Shown piece by piece: positions 55,574-64,000 of a DNA stretch of 64,000 bases. Every line of letters begins with the position of its first letter. Positions within the stretch are counted from its first letter, which is position 1. The DNA lies in NCBI RefSeq assembly GCF_004016515.1, contig NZ_SACT01000008.1, positions 1-64,000 on the forward strand, given 5' to 3'. The DNA is from Rubrivivax albus (GTDB lineage: Bacteria; Pseudomonadota; Gammaproteobacteria; Burkholderiales; Burkholderiaceae_C). Made by a program: the position numbers and the translations under genes. Below the pieces are notes generated by a model, which was not told the DNA's origin, searched no databases, and saw only the letters and a program-made list of their open reading frames with translations.

Positions 55574-56910
55574 CGGTGCTCCTCCCGGGGCGGCATTGTG
55601 GCGTCTCGGCGATGGCGTTCCCGGCCGGCGACCCAGGTCTGCACCAGATGCCGCTCGTCGGACAGCGTGATCCAGGCGAAGATCCGTTCATGCAGCGTCT
55701 GCGCCAGCGCGTCGCGGCGCCGGCCCACGGGGCCGGTGGCCCAGTCCCAGACGCAGACGTCGGCCAGGCAGCCCGGCTCGAGACTGCCGATCTCGTGGTC
55801 CAGCCGCAACGCCCGAGCCGCCCCAAGCGTGGCGGCGTGCAACAGCGCCCAGGCACCCAACTTCACGCCCTGCAGCGCCTGCACCTGGTAGGCGGCGGCC
55901 ATGGTGCGGACCATGCTCAGGCTGGTACCGCCGCCGACGTCGCTGGCCAGCGAGACCGCCGCACCGGCACCCTGCAGCGCCTGCCAGTCCATCAGCCCGC
56001 TGCCCAGGAACAGGTTGCTGGTGGGGCAGTGGGCAATCTGCGAACCGGTCTCGGCCAGCAGCGCACGGTCGGCATCGTCGAGCCAGATGGCGTGCGCCAG
56101 CACCGCGCGCGGGCCCAGCAGGCCGGCACGGTGGTAGACGTCGAGGTAGCTGCGCGCGTCGGGGAACAGCTCGGCCACCCAGCGCACCTCGTCGCGGTTC
56201 TCGGCCACGTGCGTCTGCATGTACAGGTCCGGCACCTCGGCCATCAGCCGCCCGGCCAGGGCCAGCTGCTGCGGCGTGCTGCAGGGGGCAAAGCGCACGG
56301 TGACGGCCTGCGCCTGGCGGCCGGTGCCGTGCCAGCGCGCGATGCCGGCGCGCAGCTCGCGGTCGGCGCTGGCAGCATCGGCGTCGCGCAGGCCGTCTGG
56401 GGCGTTGCGGTCCATCAGCACCTTGCCGGTGATGCAGCGCATGCCGCGGGCATGGGTGGCGGCGGCCATCGCATCGGCCGAGACGGCATGCACGGTGGGG
56501 AAGACGGCTGCCGCGGTGGTGCCGTGCGCCAGCAGCGCGTCGGCAAAGGCTTCGGCGCCGACGCGCGAGACCTCGGCGTCGGCGTAGCGGCGTTCGGCCG
56601 GGAAGGTGTAGGTGTCGAGCCAGTCCAGCAGGTCGGCGCCGTGGCTGGCGATCACGTCCAGCTGCGGCATGTGCACATGGGTGTCGATGAAGCCCGGCAG
56701 CACCAGCCGGCCGCGATGATCCTCGCGCTGCCAGGCGTCACCCGGGTCGTGTGCCTGGCGGCCGACGATGCGGCCGCGCTCGACCAGCAGCCAGTGGTCC
56801 GGCGTGAAGCGCACCGCGGCACCACCGTCGGGCGTGGCGTCGGTCAGCGCGGGCGCTGCGACCAGATCGAGCAGGTCGCCGCGGATCGCCAGGCGGTCGG
56901 GAACAGGCAT
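55570..56910 (-). CDS. guaD: guanine deaminase
   Basis: This 446-residue amidohydrolase has the metal motif DTHVHMPQLDVIASHG, TGKVLMDRNAPDG, HVAENRDEVRW, IAHCPTSNLFLGSG and SDVGGGTSLSM, all guanine deaminase signatures. It converts guanine to xanthine, the substrate of the divergently encoded xanthine dehydrogenase. The gene heads the transport operon, and its stop overlaps the ATPase start, so uptake and deamination are co-expressed. Confidence 0.94.
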   Translation of the reverse strand: MPVPDRLAIRGDLLDLVAAPALTDATPDGGAAVRFTPDHWLLVERGRIVGRQAHDPGDAWQREDHRGRLVLPGFIDTHVHMPQLDVIASHGADLLDWLDTYTFPAERRYADAEVSRVGAEAFADALLAHGTTAAAVFPTVHAVSADAMAAATHARGMRCITGKVLMDRNAPDGLRDADAASADRELRAGIARWHGTGRQAQAVTVRFAPCSTPQQLALAGRLMAEVPDLYMQTHVAENRDEVRWVAELFPDARSYLDVYHRAGLLGPRAVLAHAIWLDDADRALLAETGSQIAHCPTSNLFLGSGLMDWQALQGAGAAVSLASDVGGGTSLSMVRTMAAAYQVQALQGVKLGAWALLHAATLGAARALRLDHEIGSLEPGCLADVCVWDWATGPVGRRRDALAQTLHERIFAWITLSDERHLVQTWVAGRERHRRDATMPPREEHR

Positions 56911-56946
56911 GCAGGTCGGCGGTTTGCAAGAGCCGGGCCAGCCACC

Positions 56947-56974
56947 CGGACCCACCGGATTCTGCACGGGTCCG
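56947..56974. promoter_or_regulatory. candidate operator between guaD and xdhA
   Basis: The inverted repeat CGGACCC-N14-GGGTCCG (56947-56953 and 56968-56974) has half-sites two helical turns apart, in the 127-base divergent promoter region. It could bind a dimeric regulator of purine catabolism. The role is inferred. Confidence 0.4.
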
Positions 56975-57037
56975 CCGGCCGCCCGGCCTGACGCCGGAGT
57001 GCTACCTTTCGGGCATTGCGCTTGCATGGGTACGTGC

Positions 57038-58525
57038 ATGACCGAAGGCTTGACCGAACGCCCGATCCGCTTCGTCCACCGAGGGGCCATCGTCGAGGTG
57101 GCAGGGCTGCCCGCCACCACCACGGTGCTGGCCTGGCTGCGTGAACACGCCGGCCGCACCGGCACCAAGGAAGGCTGCAACGAGGGCGACTGCGGCGCCT
57201 GCACGGTGATGGTGGGCGACCTGGACGATGGCGGCACGGTGCGCTGGCGCACCGTCAACGCCTGCCTGCAGTTCCTGCCCACGCTCGACGGCCGCGCGCT
57301 GCGCACGGTGGAGGATCTGCCCGCCGACCACCCGGCGCCGCGCGCCATGGTCGAGCACCACGGCTCGCAGTGCGGCTTCTGCACGCCGGGTTTCGTGGTC
57401 TCGCTGGCCGCGTTGCACGCGAACCGGCCCGACCCGCCCAGCCGCCGCGAGCTCGCCGACGCGCTGGCGGGCAACCTGTGCCGCTGCACGGGCTACCGGC
57501 CCATCCTGGATGCGGGTGAGGCCATGTACGCCCTGCCCGCCCCGGCCGTCAACGACGACGACGCCACCGTGGCGGCGCTGCAGACCCTGCGGGCCGACCC
57601 GCCACTGGCCTACCGTGCGCCCGACCCGGCCACCGGCGCCGACAGCCGCTTCCTGGCGCCGCGCAGCCTTGACGCCCTGGCCGACGCCGCCGCGACCCAC
57701 CCGCAGGCCACGGTGCTGGCCGGCAGCACCGACATCGGCCTGTGGGCCAACAAGCAGTTCCGGCCGCTGCCGCTGCTGATCAGCGTGGGCGCCGTGCCCG
57801 GCTTCAAGGCCATCACGGAAACCGAAGGCGTGCTGCACATCGGTGCCGGTGCGGCGCTGGAGGACGCCTGGGCCGCGCTGGTGGCCCATCTGCCACCGAT
57901 GCGCGACTACGCGCTGCGCTTCGCCTCGCCCCCGGTTCGCCATGCCGGCACGATGGGCGGCAACCTGGCCAACGGGTCGCCCATCGGCGACAGTGCACCG
58001 GTGCTGATGGCGCTGGACGCCCGTATCGTGCTGCGCCACGGGGGCGCCGAGCGCACGCTGCCGCTCGATGGCTTCTACACGGGCTACATGAAGAACCTGC
58101 GGCAACCGGGTGAACTGCTGTGGCGCATCGAGGTCCCGCTGCCGGGCCCGGCGACGCGGCTGCGCGCCTACAAGCTGAGCAAACGCTTCGACTGCGACAT
58201 CTCGGCCCTGGCGTGCGGCCTGGCGGTGACGCTGGACGGCGAGCGCGTCACCGCCGCCCGCGTGGCATTCGGCGGCATGGCCGCCACCGTGGCGCGGGCG
58301 CGCGCGGCCGAGGCCGCGCTGACCGGCCAGCCGTGGACCGAGGCCACGCTGGAGGCCGCCTGCAGCGCGCTGGGCAGCGACTACACGCCGATGACCGACC
58401 TGCGCGGCAGCGCCGGCTATCGCGTGCGGTCGGCGCGTGCCCTGCTGCGACGCTTCTGGCTGGAAACGCGGCCCGATGCACCGCTGGCGCCGTCGGCCAC
58501 GCAGGTGTGGGAGGTCCCCGCATGA
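57038..58525 (+). CDS. xdhA: xanthine dehydrogenase small subunit (Fe-S and FAD)
   Basis: This 495-residue protein has an N-terminal [2Fe-2S] domain (GCNEGDCGACTV, then CGFCTPGF and [11 protein letters not shown]). The FAD-binding domain is at about 195-375 (LAGSTDIGLW and GTMGGNLANGSPIGD), followed by the CO-dehydrogenase flavoprotein C domain. It transfers electrons from the Mo centre in XdhB to NAD. I chose the ATG at 57038; a further ATG at 57026 is possible. It overlaps xdhB (ATGA) and is divergent from guaD. Confidence 0.94.
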   Translation: MTEGLTERPIRFVHRGAIVEVAGLPATTTVLAWLREHAGRTGTKEGCNEGDCGACTVMVGDLDDGGTVRWRTVNACLQFLPTLDGRALRTVEDLPADHPAPRAMVEHHGSQCGFCTPGFVVSLAALHANRPDPPSRRELADALAGNLCRCTGYRPILDAGEAMYALPAPAVNDDDATVAALQTLRADPPLAYRAPDPATGADSRFLAPRSLDALADAAATHPQATVLAGSTDIGLWANKQFRPLPLLISVGAVPGFKAITETEGVLHIGAGAALEDAWAALVAHLPPMRDYALRFASPPVRHAGTMGGNLANGSPIGDSAPVLMALDARIVLRHGGAERTLPLDGFYTGYMKNLRQPGELLWRIEVPLPGPATRLRAYKLSKRFDCDISALACGLAVTLDGERVTAARVAFGGMAATVARARAAEAALTGQPWTEATLEAACSALGSDYTPMTDLRGSAGYRVRSARALLRRFWLETRPDAPLAPSATQVWEVPA

Positions 58526-60822
58526 ACGTGCCGCGCGAATCGGCGCTGGCAGCCACGCCGCAGGTGGGCATCGCCCTGCCCCACGAATCGGCGCACCTGC
58601 ACGTGCGCGGCCAGGCCACCTACATCGACGACATCCCGGAAGTCGCCGGCACGCTGCATGCCGCCGTGGGGTGTTCGCCGCTGGCCCATGGCCGACTGCT
58701 GGCCGTGGACCTCGACCTGCTGCAGGCGCAGCCCGGGGTGGTGGCGGTGCTGACAGCGGCCGACATCCCCGGCAGCAATGACTGCGGCCCGATCGTGCGC
58801 GACGACCCGATCCTGGCCGAGGACACGGTGCACTTCCTGGGCCAGCCGGTGTTCCTCGTCGTGGCCACGTCGCGCGACCTCGCCCGCCGCGCCGCCGCAC
58901 GGGCGAAGGACGTGATCCGTGCGGAGCCCCTGCCACCGGTGCTCACGGCGCGCGAGGCGCATGCGCGGCAGCAGTACGTGGTGCCGCCGATGCACCTGGC
59001 CCGCGGCGATGCAGCCGCGGCCATCGCTGCCGCCCCGCACAAGCTGACCGGCAGCTTCAGCCTCGGCGGTCAGGAGCAGTTTTACCTGGAAGGGCAGATC
59101 AGCTATGCGCTGCCGCAGGAGGACGCCACGGTGCACCTGCACTGTTCCACCCAGCACCCCACCGAGATGCAGCACGTGGTGGCGCATGCGCTGGGCTGGG
59201 CGCAGCACCGGGTGCAGGTGACCTGCCGGCGCATGGGCGGTGGCTTCGGCGGCAAGGAAAGCCAGTCGGCCGTGTTCGCGGCGCTCGCCAGCGTGGCGGC
59301 GGTGAAGCTTGGTCGCCCGGTGAAGCTGCGCGTGGACCGTGACGACGACTTCCTGATCACCGGCCGGCGACACGGCTTCGAGTTCGACTGGACGGTGGGC
59401 TTCGACGACGACGGCCGCATCCTCGGTGTCGAGGCCGACCTGATCGCCAACGCCGGCTGCACGGCCGACCTCTCGGCGCCGGTGATGACGCGCGCGCTGT
59501 GCCACTTCGACAACGCCTACTGGCTGCCGCACGTGGCGCTGCATGGCTACTGCGCGAAGACGAACACGCAGAGCAACACCGCCTTCCGCGGCTTCGGCGG
59601 GCCGCAGGGGGCGTTTGCGGTGGAACGCCTGCTAGACGACATCGCGCGCGCGCTGGGCCGCGACCCGCTGGCCGTGCGCCAGGCCAACTTCTACGGCCGC
59701 GCCAAACGCAACGTCACGCCCTATGGCCAGGTGGTGGAGGACAACGTCATCGACGACCTGGTGGCGCGCCTGGTGCGGGACGCACGCTGGGCCGAGCGCC
59801 GTGCGGCGGTGAACACGTTCAACGCCGGCAGCCCGGTGCTGAAGAAGGGCCTGGGCCTGATGCCGCTGAAGTTCGGCATCAGCTTCAACGTGGCCCACTT
59901 CAACCAGGCCGGCGCGCTGGTGCACGTCTACACCGACGGCAGCGTGCTCGTGAACCACGGCGGCACCGAGATGGGCCAGGGCCTGAACACCAAGGTGGCG
60001 CAGGTGGTGGCCCACGAACTCGGCCTGCCGCTGCACGCCGTGCGCGTGACGGCCACCGACACACACAAGGTGGCCAACACCTCGGCCACCGCGGCCAGCA
60101 CCGGCAGCGACCTCAACGGCAAGGCGGCCCAGGCCGCCGCGCGCACCCTTCGCCAGCGGCTGGACGCCTTCCTGAGCGAGCATCCGCAGCACGCCGCTGC
60201 GCCCTGGCCAGCACTGGTGCAGGCCGCCTACGCGGCGCGGGTGCAGCTGTGGAGCGACGGCTTCTACGCCACGCCCGGCCTGCACTGGGATCGCGACAAG
60301 CTGCAGGGTAGGCCGTTCTTCTACTTCGCCTACGGCGCAGCCGTCGCCGAAGTGGTTGTGGACACGCTGACGGGCGAACACCGCGTGCTGCGCGCCGACG
60401 TGTTGCACGACGTGGGCCGCTCGCTGAACCCGGCCATCGACCTCGGCCAGATCGAAGGCGCCTTCATCCAGGGCCAGGGCTGGCTGACCAGCGAGGAACT
60501 GGTGTGGCACCCGCAGACCGGGATGCTGGCCACGCACGCGCCGAGCACCTACAAGATCCCCACCGCGAACGACTGCCCCCCGGTGTTCAACGTCGCGCTC
60601 TACGAGGCCGACAACCCGGCCGACAGCATCCACCGCAGCAAGGCAGTGGGCGAACCGCCGATCCTGCTGCCCTTCAGCGTGTTCCTGGCCATCCGCGATG
60701 CGGTGGCCAGCACCGGTGAGTCCGGCTGCCTGCCGCCATTGCAGGCGCCGGCGACGCCGGAGGCAGTGATGGAGGCGCTGGCGGCACTTCGCGCATCTGG
60801 CTCATCGGCGTCACCAACGTGA
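58522..60822 (+). CDS. xdhB: xanthine dehydrogenase molybdopterin-binding large subunit
   Basis: This 766-residue protein carries the Mo-cofactor motifs MGGGFGGKES, TAFRGFGGPQG, EMGQGLNTKVAQV and KAVGEPPILL, the last with the catalytic Glu. With XdhA it oxidises hypoxanthine to xanthine and then to urate. It overlaps XdhA by four bases at the 5' end. At the 3' end it overlaps the convergent Crp-like gene by 12 bases. Confidence 0.95.
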   Translation: MNVPRESALAATPQVGIALPHESAHLHVRGQATYIDDIPEVAGTLHAAVGCSPLAHGRLLAVDLDLLQAQPGVVAVLTAADIPGSNDCGPIVRDDPILAEDTVHFLGQPVFLVVATSRDLARRAAARAKDVIRAEPLPPVLTAREAHARQQYVVPPMHLARGDAAAAIAAAPHKLTGSFSLGGQEQFYLEGQISYALPQEDATVHLHCSTQHPTEMQHVVAHALGWAQHRVQVTCRRMGGGFGGKESQSAVFAALASVAAVKLGRPVKLRVDRDDDFLITGRRHGFEFDWTVGFDDDGRILGVEADLIANAGCTADLSAPVMTRALCHFDNAYWLPHVALHGYCAKTNTQSNTAFRGFGGPQGAFAVERLLDDIARALGRDPLAVRQANFYGRAKRNVTPYGQVVEDNVIDDLVARLVRDARWAERRAAVNTFNAGSPVLKKGLGLMPLKFGISFNVAHFNQAGALVHVYTDGSVLVNHGGTEMGQGLNTKVAQVVAHELGLPLHAVRVTATDTHKVANTSATAASTGSDLNGKAAQAAARTLRQRLDAFLSEHPQHAAAPWPALVQAAYAARVQLWSDGFYATPGLHWDRDKLQGRPFFYFAYGAAVAEVVVDTLTGEHRVLRADVLHDVGRSLNPAIDLGQIEGAFIQGQGWLTSEELVWHPQTGMLATHAPSTYKIPTANDCPPVFNVALYEADNPADSIHRSKAVGEPPILLPFSVFLAIRDAVASTGESGCLPPLQAPATPEAVMEALAALRASGSSASPT

Positions 60823-61431
60823 GGGCAACCGCTTCAACAGCACGATGCGGTCGCGGGTGACCTGGGCGTAGCCTCCGCGTTCGAGGTCCTGCAGCAGCCT
60901 GTTGACCATCGCTTTGGACGCACCGACGCGTTCGGCAATGCGCTGCTGACTCAGCGGCCCGGGCACCACCCGCTGACCGTCGATATCCACCGCCAGGGTG
61001 TCGAACAAGCCCACCAGGCGCCCGTAGACGCTGGCGGAGGCCAGGTTGCGCACCGTGCGGGTGAGTGTGCGCACCCTGCGGCCCAGGGCCTGCAGCAGGC
61101 GCAGCCCCAGATCGGGTCGGCTGGCCAGAAGTATCTGAACCTCGGTCGCGCTCACTCGCGTCAGCCATGAGCGCTGGACCGTCTGCACGGTGGCCGATCG
61201 CCGATCCCCGCTGAGCATCAGCTCACCGAAGAACTCGCCAGCGTGCAGCGTGGTCAACTCGACGGTCCGCCCGCCGTCACCGGCCACGACGACACGCAGT
61301 TCGCCCTCGTGGATCAGGTACATGCTGTCGGCCGGATCACCTTCGCGGACGACGTCGACGCCGGCCTCCCAACTGCGGGTCTCGCCCAGGCGCGCCAGTT
61401 CCAGGAGGAAAGCCGCATCGTCCACGGTCAT
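60811..61431 (-). CDS. Crp/Fnr-family transcriptional regulator
   Basis: This 206-residue regulator has an N-terminal cyclic-nucleotide-binding fold (VVREGDPADSMYLIHEGELRVV, then GEFFGELMLSGDRRSATV) and a C-terminal winged helix (LSQQRIAERVGASKAMVNRLLQDLERGGYAQV). It has no N-terminal cysteines of the FNR iron-sulfur type. It is encoded between xdhB and xdhC on the opposite strand. A palindrome with Fnr/Crp-like spacing lies 66 bases upstream of its start, suggesting autoregulation and control of the divergent small gene. The effector is unknown. Confidence 0.9.
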   Translation of the reverse strand: MTVDDAAFLLELARLGETRSWEAGVDVVREGDPADSMYLIHEGELRVVVAGDGGRTVELTTLHAGEFFGELMLSGDRRSATVQTVQRSWLTRVSATEVQILLASRPDLGLRLLQALGRRVRTLTRTVRNLASASVYGRLVGLFDTLAVDIDGQRVVPGPLSQQRIAERVGASKAMVNRLLQDLERGGYAQVTRDRIVLLKRLPSRW

Positions 61432-61496
61432 GCCCTGCACAAGCCACCTCACCGTCAATTCGCTGGCGGAACCACTGTAGCGTGCGCGGACGACAT

Positions 61497-61510
61497 GTTC
61501 ACTATTGAAC
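61497..61510. promoter_or_regulatory. candidate Crp/Fnr-type operator
   Basis: GTTCA-CTAT-TGAAC is a perfect 5-4-5 inverted repeat, the spacing used by Fnr-type dimers. It lies in the 181-base region between the divergent Crp-like gene and the small secreted gene. The local sequence is AT-richer than its surroundings. Confidence 0.55.
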
Positions 61511-61612
61511 GGTGCTGCACCAGCGGCCCAGGTTCGCCGCAGGATCCCAACCACGGCCCGCCAGACGGCGGACTGCAGACCGACCCCGAATCCTCCCCGA
61601 CTGGAGCACACC

Positions 61613-61933
61613 ATGAGCACCTTCCACGCCACGCTCGGCGCACTCGTGATCCTGATAACCGGCCCGCTGCACGCCGCCACGTCCGAGGCGGAATCGAGCA
61701 ACGCCTTGGACGCCTACGAGCGGGGGCACTACGCCTTGGCGTACGCCCTGTGGGCCCGGCAGGCCGATGCTGGAGAAGCAGAGGCGGCACGCCTGGCGCT
61801 TCAGATGTACCGCTACGGCCCTCAACTCTATGGCCAGGCCTTTGTCATTTCTTCATCGCAGCGGCAGCGGTGGCTGCACGTTGCATCCGGCGCCTTGGCG
61901 GGCGCCGAGCGTTTTGCAACGGCCAGCCACTAG
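61613..61933 (+). CDS. small secreted Sel1-like protein, function unknown
   Basis: This 106-residue protein has a signal peptide (TLGALVILITGPLHAATS) and a helical mature part. A single Sel1/TPR-like repeat is visible (ALDAYERGHYALAYALWARQADAGEAEAARLALQMYRYGP). The C-terminal block (SSSQRQRWLHVASGALAG) is conserved-looking but not recognised. Sel1-type proteins are often adaptors. It is divergent from the Crp-like regulator, shares the candidate operator, and is followed by a GC hairpin. CTGGAG precedes the ATG. Confidence 0.75.
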   Translation: MSTFHATLGALVILITGPLHAATSEAESSNALDAYERGHYALAYALWARQADAGEAEAARLALQMYRYGPQLYGQAFVISSSQRQRWLHVASGALAGAERFATASH

Positions 61934-61939
61934 ACCTTA

Positions 61940-61956
61940 GGCCGGCGCGGCCGGCC
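61940..61956 (+). terminator. GC hairpin after the small secreted gene
   Basis: The 7-base inverted repeat GGCCGGC / GCCGGCC with a GCG loop lies six bases after the TAG stop. No T-run follows. Confidence 0.45.
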
Positions 61957-62080
61957 CTCCTGGCACGGCGACCCGGGTACCGTGCGCACCGCAGGGTGAT
62001 CGGCTGCGGCGGACCCGGTGTCTCGTGCCCGGCGGATCGATGGCGCCGGGTTGTCTCGCTGGTCGGCCAGAATCGGCCGC

Positions 62081-62911
62081 GTGCAGCCTGCCATCACGCC
62101 GCCCGAGCTCATCGCCATTGCCCTCGACTGGGCCGGTGCAGGCCGGCCTGCCACCGTGGTCGAGATCGTCGACCATGCCGGCAGTGTGCCGCGCGAGACG
62201 GGCACGCGCATGCTGGTGGCCGCCGAAGCGGTGGTGGGAACCATCGGTGGCGGCCACCTGGAGTGGCAGGCGATCGCCCAGGCACGTGTCGGCCGTCAAG
62301 GTGACTGGCGGGTGGCCCTGGGGCCTGCGCTTGGCCAGTGCTGCGGTGGGACGCTGACCCTGCGTTTCACACCGCTGGCCGACGCTGCACCGGCGCTGTG
62401 GACCTCGCCACCGCCACGCTTCGTTCTGCAGTTGTACGGCGCCGGTCACGTGGGCCGTGCCATCGTGCGGGTGCTCGCAGACATCCACTGCACGGTCAAC
62501 TGGGTCGACGCCCGAGACGCCGAATTTCCGCCAGCGGTGGCACCGCACGTCGATGTCCGCTGCGTCGACGCGCCAGAGGCCGAAGTCGAGACGGCGCCGC
62601 CGGGCTGTGCCTTCCTCGTGCTGACGCACAGCCATGACCTCGACCTGCGCATCACCGAGGCCATCCTGCGGCGCGGCGACTTCGGCTTCCTGGGCCTGAT
62701 CGGCTCGGCCACCAAGCGAGCCCGCTTCATGCATCGGTTCGAGGCGCGCGGGATCGCGCCCGACGTGCTGGCGCGCTTGACCTGCCCCATCGGACTGCCG
62801 GGTGTGCACGGCAAGGAACCGGCGGTGCTGGCGGTCGGCGCGGTGGCGCAGCTGCTGGCGCTGGATCCGGCCGGGGCGCCGTCACGCAAGGCTAGCGGGG
62901 CAGCAGGCTGA
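62081..62911 (+). CDS. xdhC: xanthine dehydrogenase accessory protein XdhC
   Basis: This 276-residue protein of the XdhC/CoxI family has an N-terminal domain (AGSVPRETGTRMLV, GTIGGGHLEW, LGQCCGGTL) and a C-terminal Rossmann domain (LQLYGAGHVGRAIVR, VLTHSHDLDL, GLIGSATKRARF). It inserts the sulfurated Mo cofactor into XdhB. The GTG at 62081 gives the family N terminus. It is 1.26 kb from xdhB, with two unrelated genes between, and its end overlaps the next convergent gene by 20 bases. Confidence 0.93.
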   Translation: MQPAITPPELIAIALDWAGAGRPATVVEIVDHAGSVPRETGTRMLVAAEAVVGTIGGGHLEWQAIAQARVGRQGDWRVALGPALGQCCGGTLTLRFTPLADAAPALWTSPPPRFVLQLYGAGHVGRAIVRVLADIHCTVNWVDARDAEFPPAVAPHVDVRCVDAPEAEVETAPPGCAFLVLTHSHDLDLRITEAILRRGDFGFLGLIGSATKRARFMHRFEARGIAPDVLARLTCPIGLPGVHGKEPAVLAVGAVAQLLALDPAGAPSRKASGAAG

Positions 62912-63380
62912 GGCTGCCCTGCCCTTGCAGGAACGCGTCGCCCAGCATGCCGTCGGCTGCTGCGTCCAGACCCATCACCGCACGGAAGCGAAAGCTGCCC
63001 GACGCACCGGCGTAACGGCCGCTGCCCGACACGATGCGGCCCTCGCCGCGCCATTCGCCGGGTGCGTGCGTCATCGCCGGCGTCAGCGCAATGGTCTCGC
63101 GGCTGTCCATGCGCAGCGTGGAGCCATCAGCGAAGCGGTACTCGGCCTCGACCAGGATGTCCAGGCGGCCGTCCGCCGGCGGTGCCGCAGGCCGCACCTG
63201 GCGCACGGTGGTTGCTGTCTCGCCGTTGGCGAAGATGGCCACGCCCAGCCGCGTGTTGAGCCCGGGCTGACGCGGCCCCTGAACCGATGTGGCGCGCCAC
63301 GCGATTTCGTCGGCGAGGGCGGCATGGGCCGGCCACAGGCACGCGACCCACAGGCCGCACAGCCACCAGAGCTTCTTCAT
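62892..63380 (-). CDS. secreted allene-oxide-cyclase-barrel-like protein
   Basis: This 162-residue protein has a signal peptide ([20 protein letters not shown]) and a beta-rich mature region containing [20 protein letters not shown]. That G(S/T)GRYAGA(S/T)G pattern is typical of allene-oxide-cyclase or dirigent-type barrels. In bacteria such proteins have no known role. It is convergent with xdhC and overlaps it by 20 bases. The 214 bases upstream hold no gene that I can support. Confidence 0.7.
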   Translation of the reverse strand: MKKLWWLCGLWVACLWPAHAALADEIAWRATSVQGPRQPGLNTRLGVAIFANGETATTVRQVRPAAPPADGRLDILVEAEYRFADGSTLRMDSRETIALTPAMTHAPGEWRGEGRIVSGSGRYAGASGSFRFRAVMGLDAAADGMLGDAFLQGQGSLSLLPR

Positions 63381-63594
63381 CGCGGATCCTTCACGCGCCA
63401 CGGTCAGACGATTGTGCGGACCTGCCTGCGCGGCAACTTGCCGGCCATCAAACCCGGTGGGACTTCGCCGACGGTACCGCACGGACAGGTCCGTCGGGCG
63501 GTGCCGGTGGCCGTGCCCAGGCGCCGCCGTCGACACTTGTGCACGGTGCCGAGCGCGGTTAGCGTGGGGCCTCCACCATGGAGGGGAGTGCCCC

Positions 63595-63966
63595 ATGAGC
63601 CTCGGTCAGTTCTCGATCAGCCTCGCCGTCAAGGACCTGGACGCATCGCGCGCCTTCTACGAGAAGCTTGGCTTCACGGTCTTCGGCGGCAACGCCGAAC
63701 ACCACTACCTGATCATGAAACAGGGGCCGACGCTGATCGGCCTGTTCCAGGGCATGTTCGAGAAGAACATCCTCACCTTCAACCCGGGCTGGGACGCCGA
63801 CGCGCAGAACGTCGACCCGTTCACCGACGTGCGCAAGTGGCAGCGCCGGTTGAAGGACGCAGGGCTGGAAGTGCTGGAGGAAGCGGACGAGGCCGGCAGC
63901 GGGCCGGCGTTCTTCACGCTGCAGGACCCGGACGGGAACCCGATCCTGGTGGACCAGCACCGTTGA
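63595..63966 (+). CDS. glyoxalase/VOC-superfamily protein
   Basis: This 123-residue protein has a single vicinal-oxygen-chelate domain. It opens with [22 protein letters not shown] and closes with [20 protein letters not shown]. It is short, as usual for stand-alone VOC proteins, and the reaction cannot be read from sequence. A strong GGAGGGGAG ribosome site precedes the ATG. The last 34 bases of the window hold no gene. Confidence 0.85.
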   Translation: MSLGQFSISLAVKDLDASRAFYEKLGFTVFGGNAEHHYLIMKQGPTLIGLFQGMFEKNILTFNPGWDADAQNVDPFTDVRKWQRRLKDAGLEVLEEADEAGSGPAFFTLQDPDGNPILVDQHR

Positions 63967-64000
63967 GGCGCTGAGGCTGAAGCTGAGGCCGGCGGGCGCC

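Overview
The window is about 70% G+C and gene-dense, with short intergenic gaps. The content points to a flagellated, respiratory betaproteobacterium of the order Burkholderiales (Rubrivivax/Leptothrix/Ideonella-like). The clues are a PQQ-type alcohol oxidation support cluster, tandem chemoreceptors ending in DWETF-like tails, sigma-28 promoters of the TCAAGT-N11-GCCGATAA type, and a PEP-CTERM protein. The lineage is an inference; no rRNA or tRNA gene was seen.

Region 1 (136-13247) is the accessory set of a periplasmic PQQ (quinoprotein) dehydrogenase system. A minus-strand operon holds a PqqB-like protein, an ABC ATPase, a beta-propeller, a periplasmic binding protein and a PedC-like permease. 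Next come a metallohydrolase, an AcoR-type sigma-54 activator, a PedF-like cytochrome c behind a near-perfect -24/-12 promoter, and a MoxJ/XoxJ-like binding protein. A second minus-strand operon has a TonB receptor, a SoxYZ-like carrier and another metallohydrolase. The dehydrogenase itself is not in the window.

Region 2 (13368-21226) is a signalling island: a PAS-GGDEF-EAL protein, a PAS histidine kinase, a periplasmic binding protein, an HD-GYP phosphodiesterase, an HTH-REC fusion and a REC-HPt protein. They probably form a c-di-GMP and phosphorelay circuit.

Region 3 (21249-27202) is a same-strand block: a REC-histidine kinase and NarL-type regulator, an EgtB/SUMF1-like protein that has lost a predicted iron ligand, and a two-subunit molybdenum hydroxylase with no FAD subunit.

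Region 4 (27357-42469) is a chemotaxis island: CheZ-like, CheY, CheA, three chemoreceptors, CheW, then four more chemoreceptors. One of these is interrupted by an amber codon that looks like a CAG-to-TAG change. I see sigma-28 promoters before the cheZ-like gene, cheW and three receptor units. cheR, cheB and cheD are absent.

Region 5 (42502-49785) is mixed: an FtsX-type permease, an extradiol dioxygenase, a small membrane protein, an adenine deaminase, a PEP-CTERM protein, an epoxide hydrolase-like enzyme and a stand-alone CZB zinc-sensor protein with a candidate sigma-28 promoter.

Region 6 (49879-62911) is purine salvage and catabolism: a Rieske oxygenase, a BMP-type nucleoside ABC transporter, guanine deaminase and xanthine dehydrogenase XdhA, XdhB and XdhC. 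Together with adenine deaminase it would take nucleosides or bases to urate. A Crp/Fnr regulator and a small secreted protein with a shared candidate operator sit between xdhB and xdhC. The right edge has an allene-oxide-cyclase-barrel-like secreted protein and a glyoxalase-fold protein. No intergenic stretch exceeds 300 bases.
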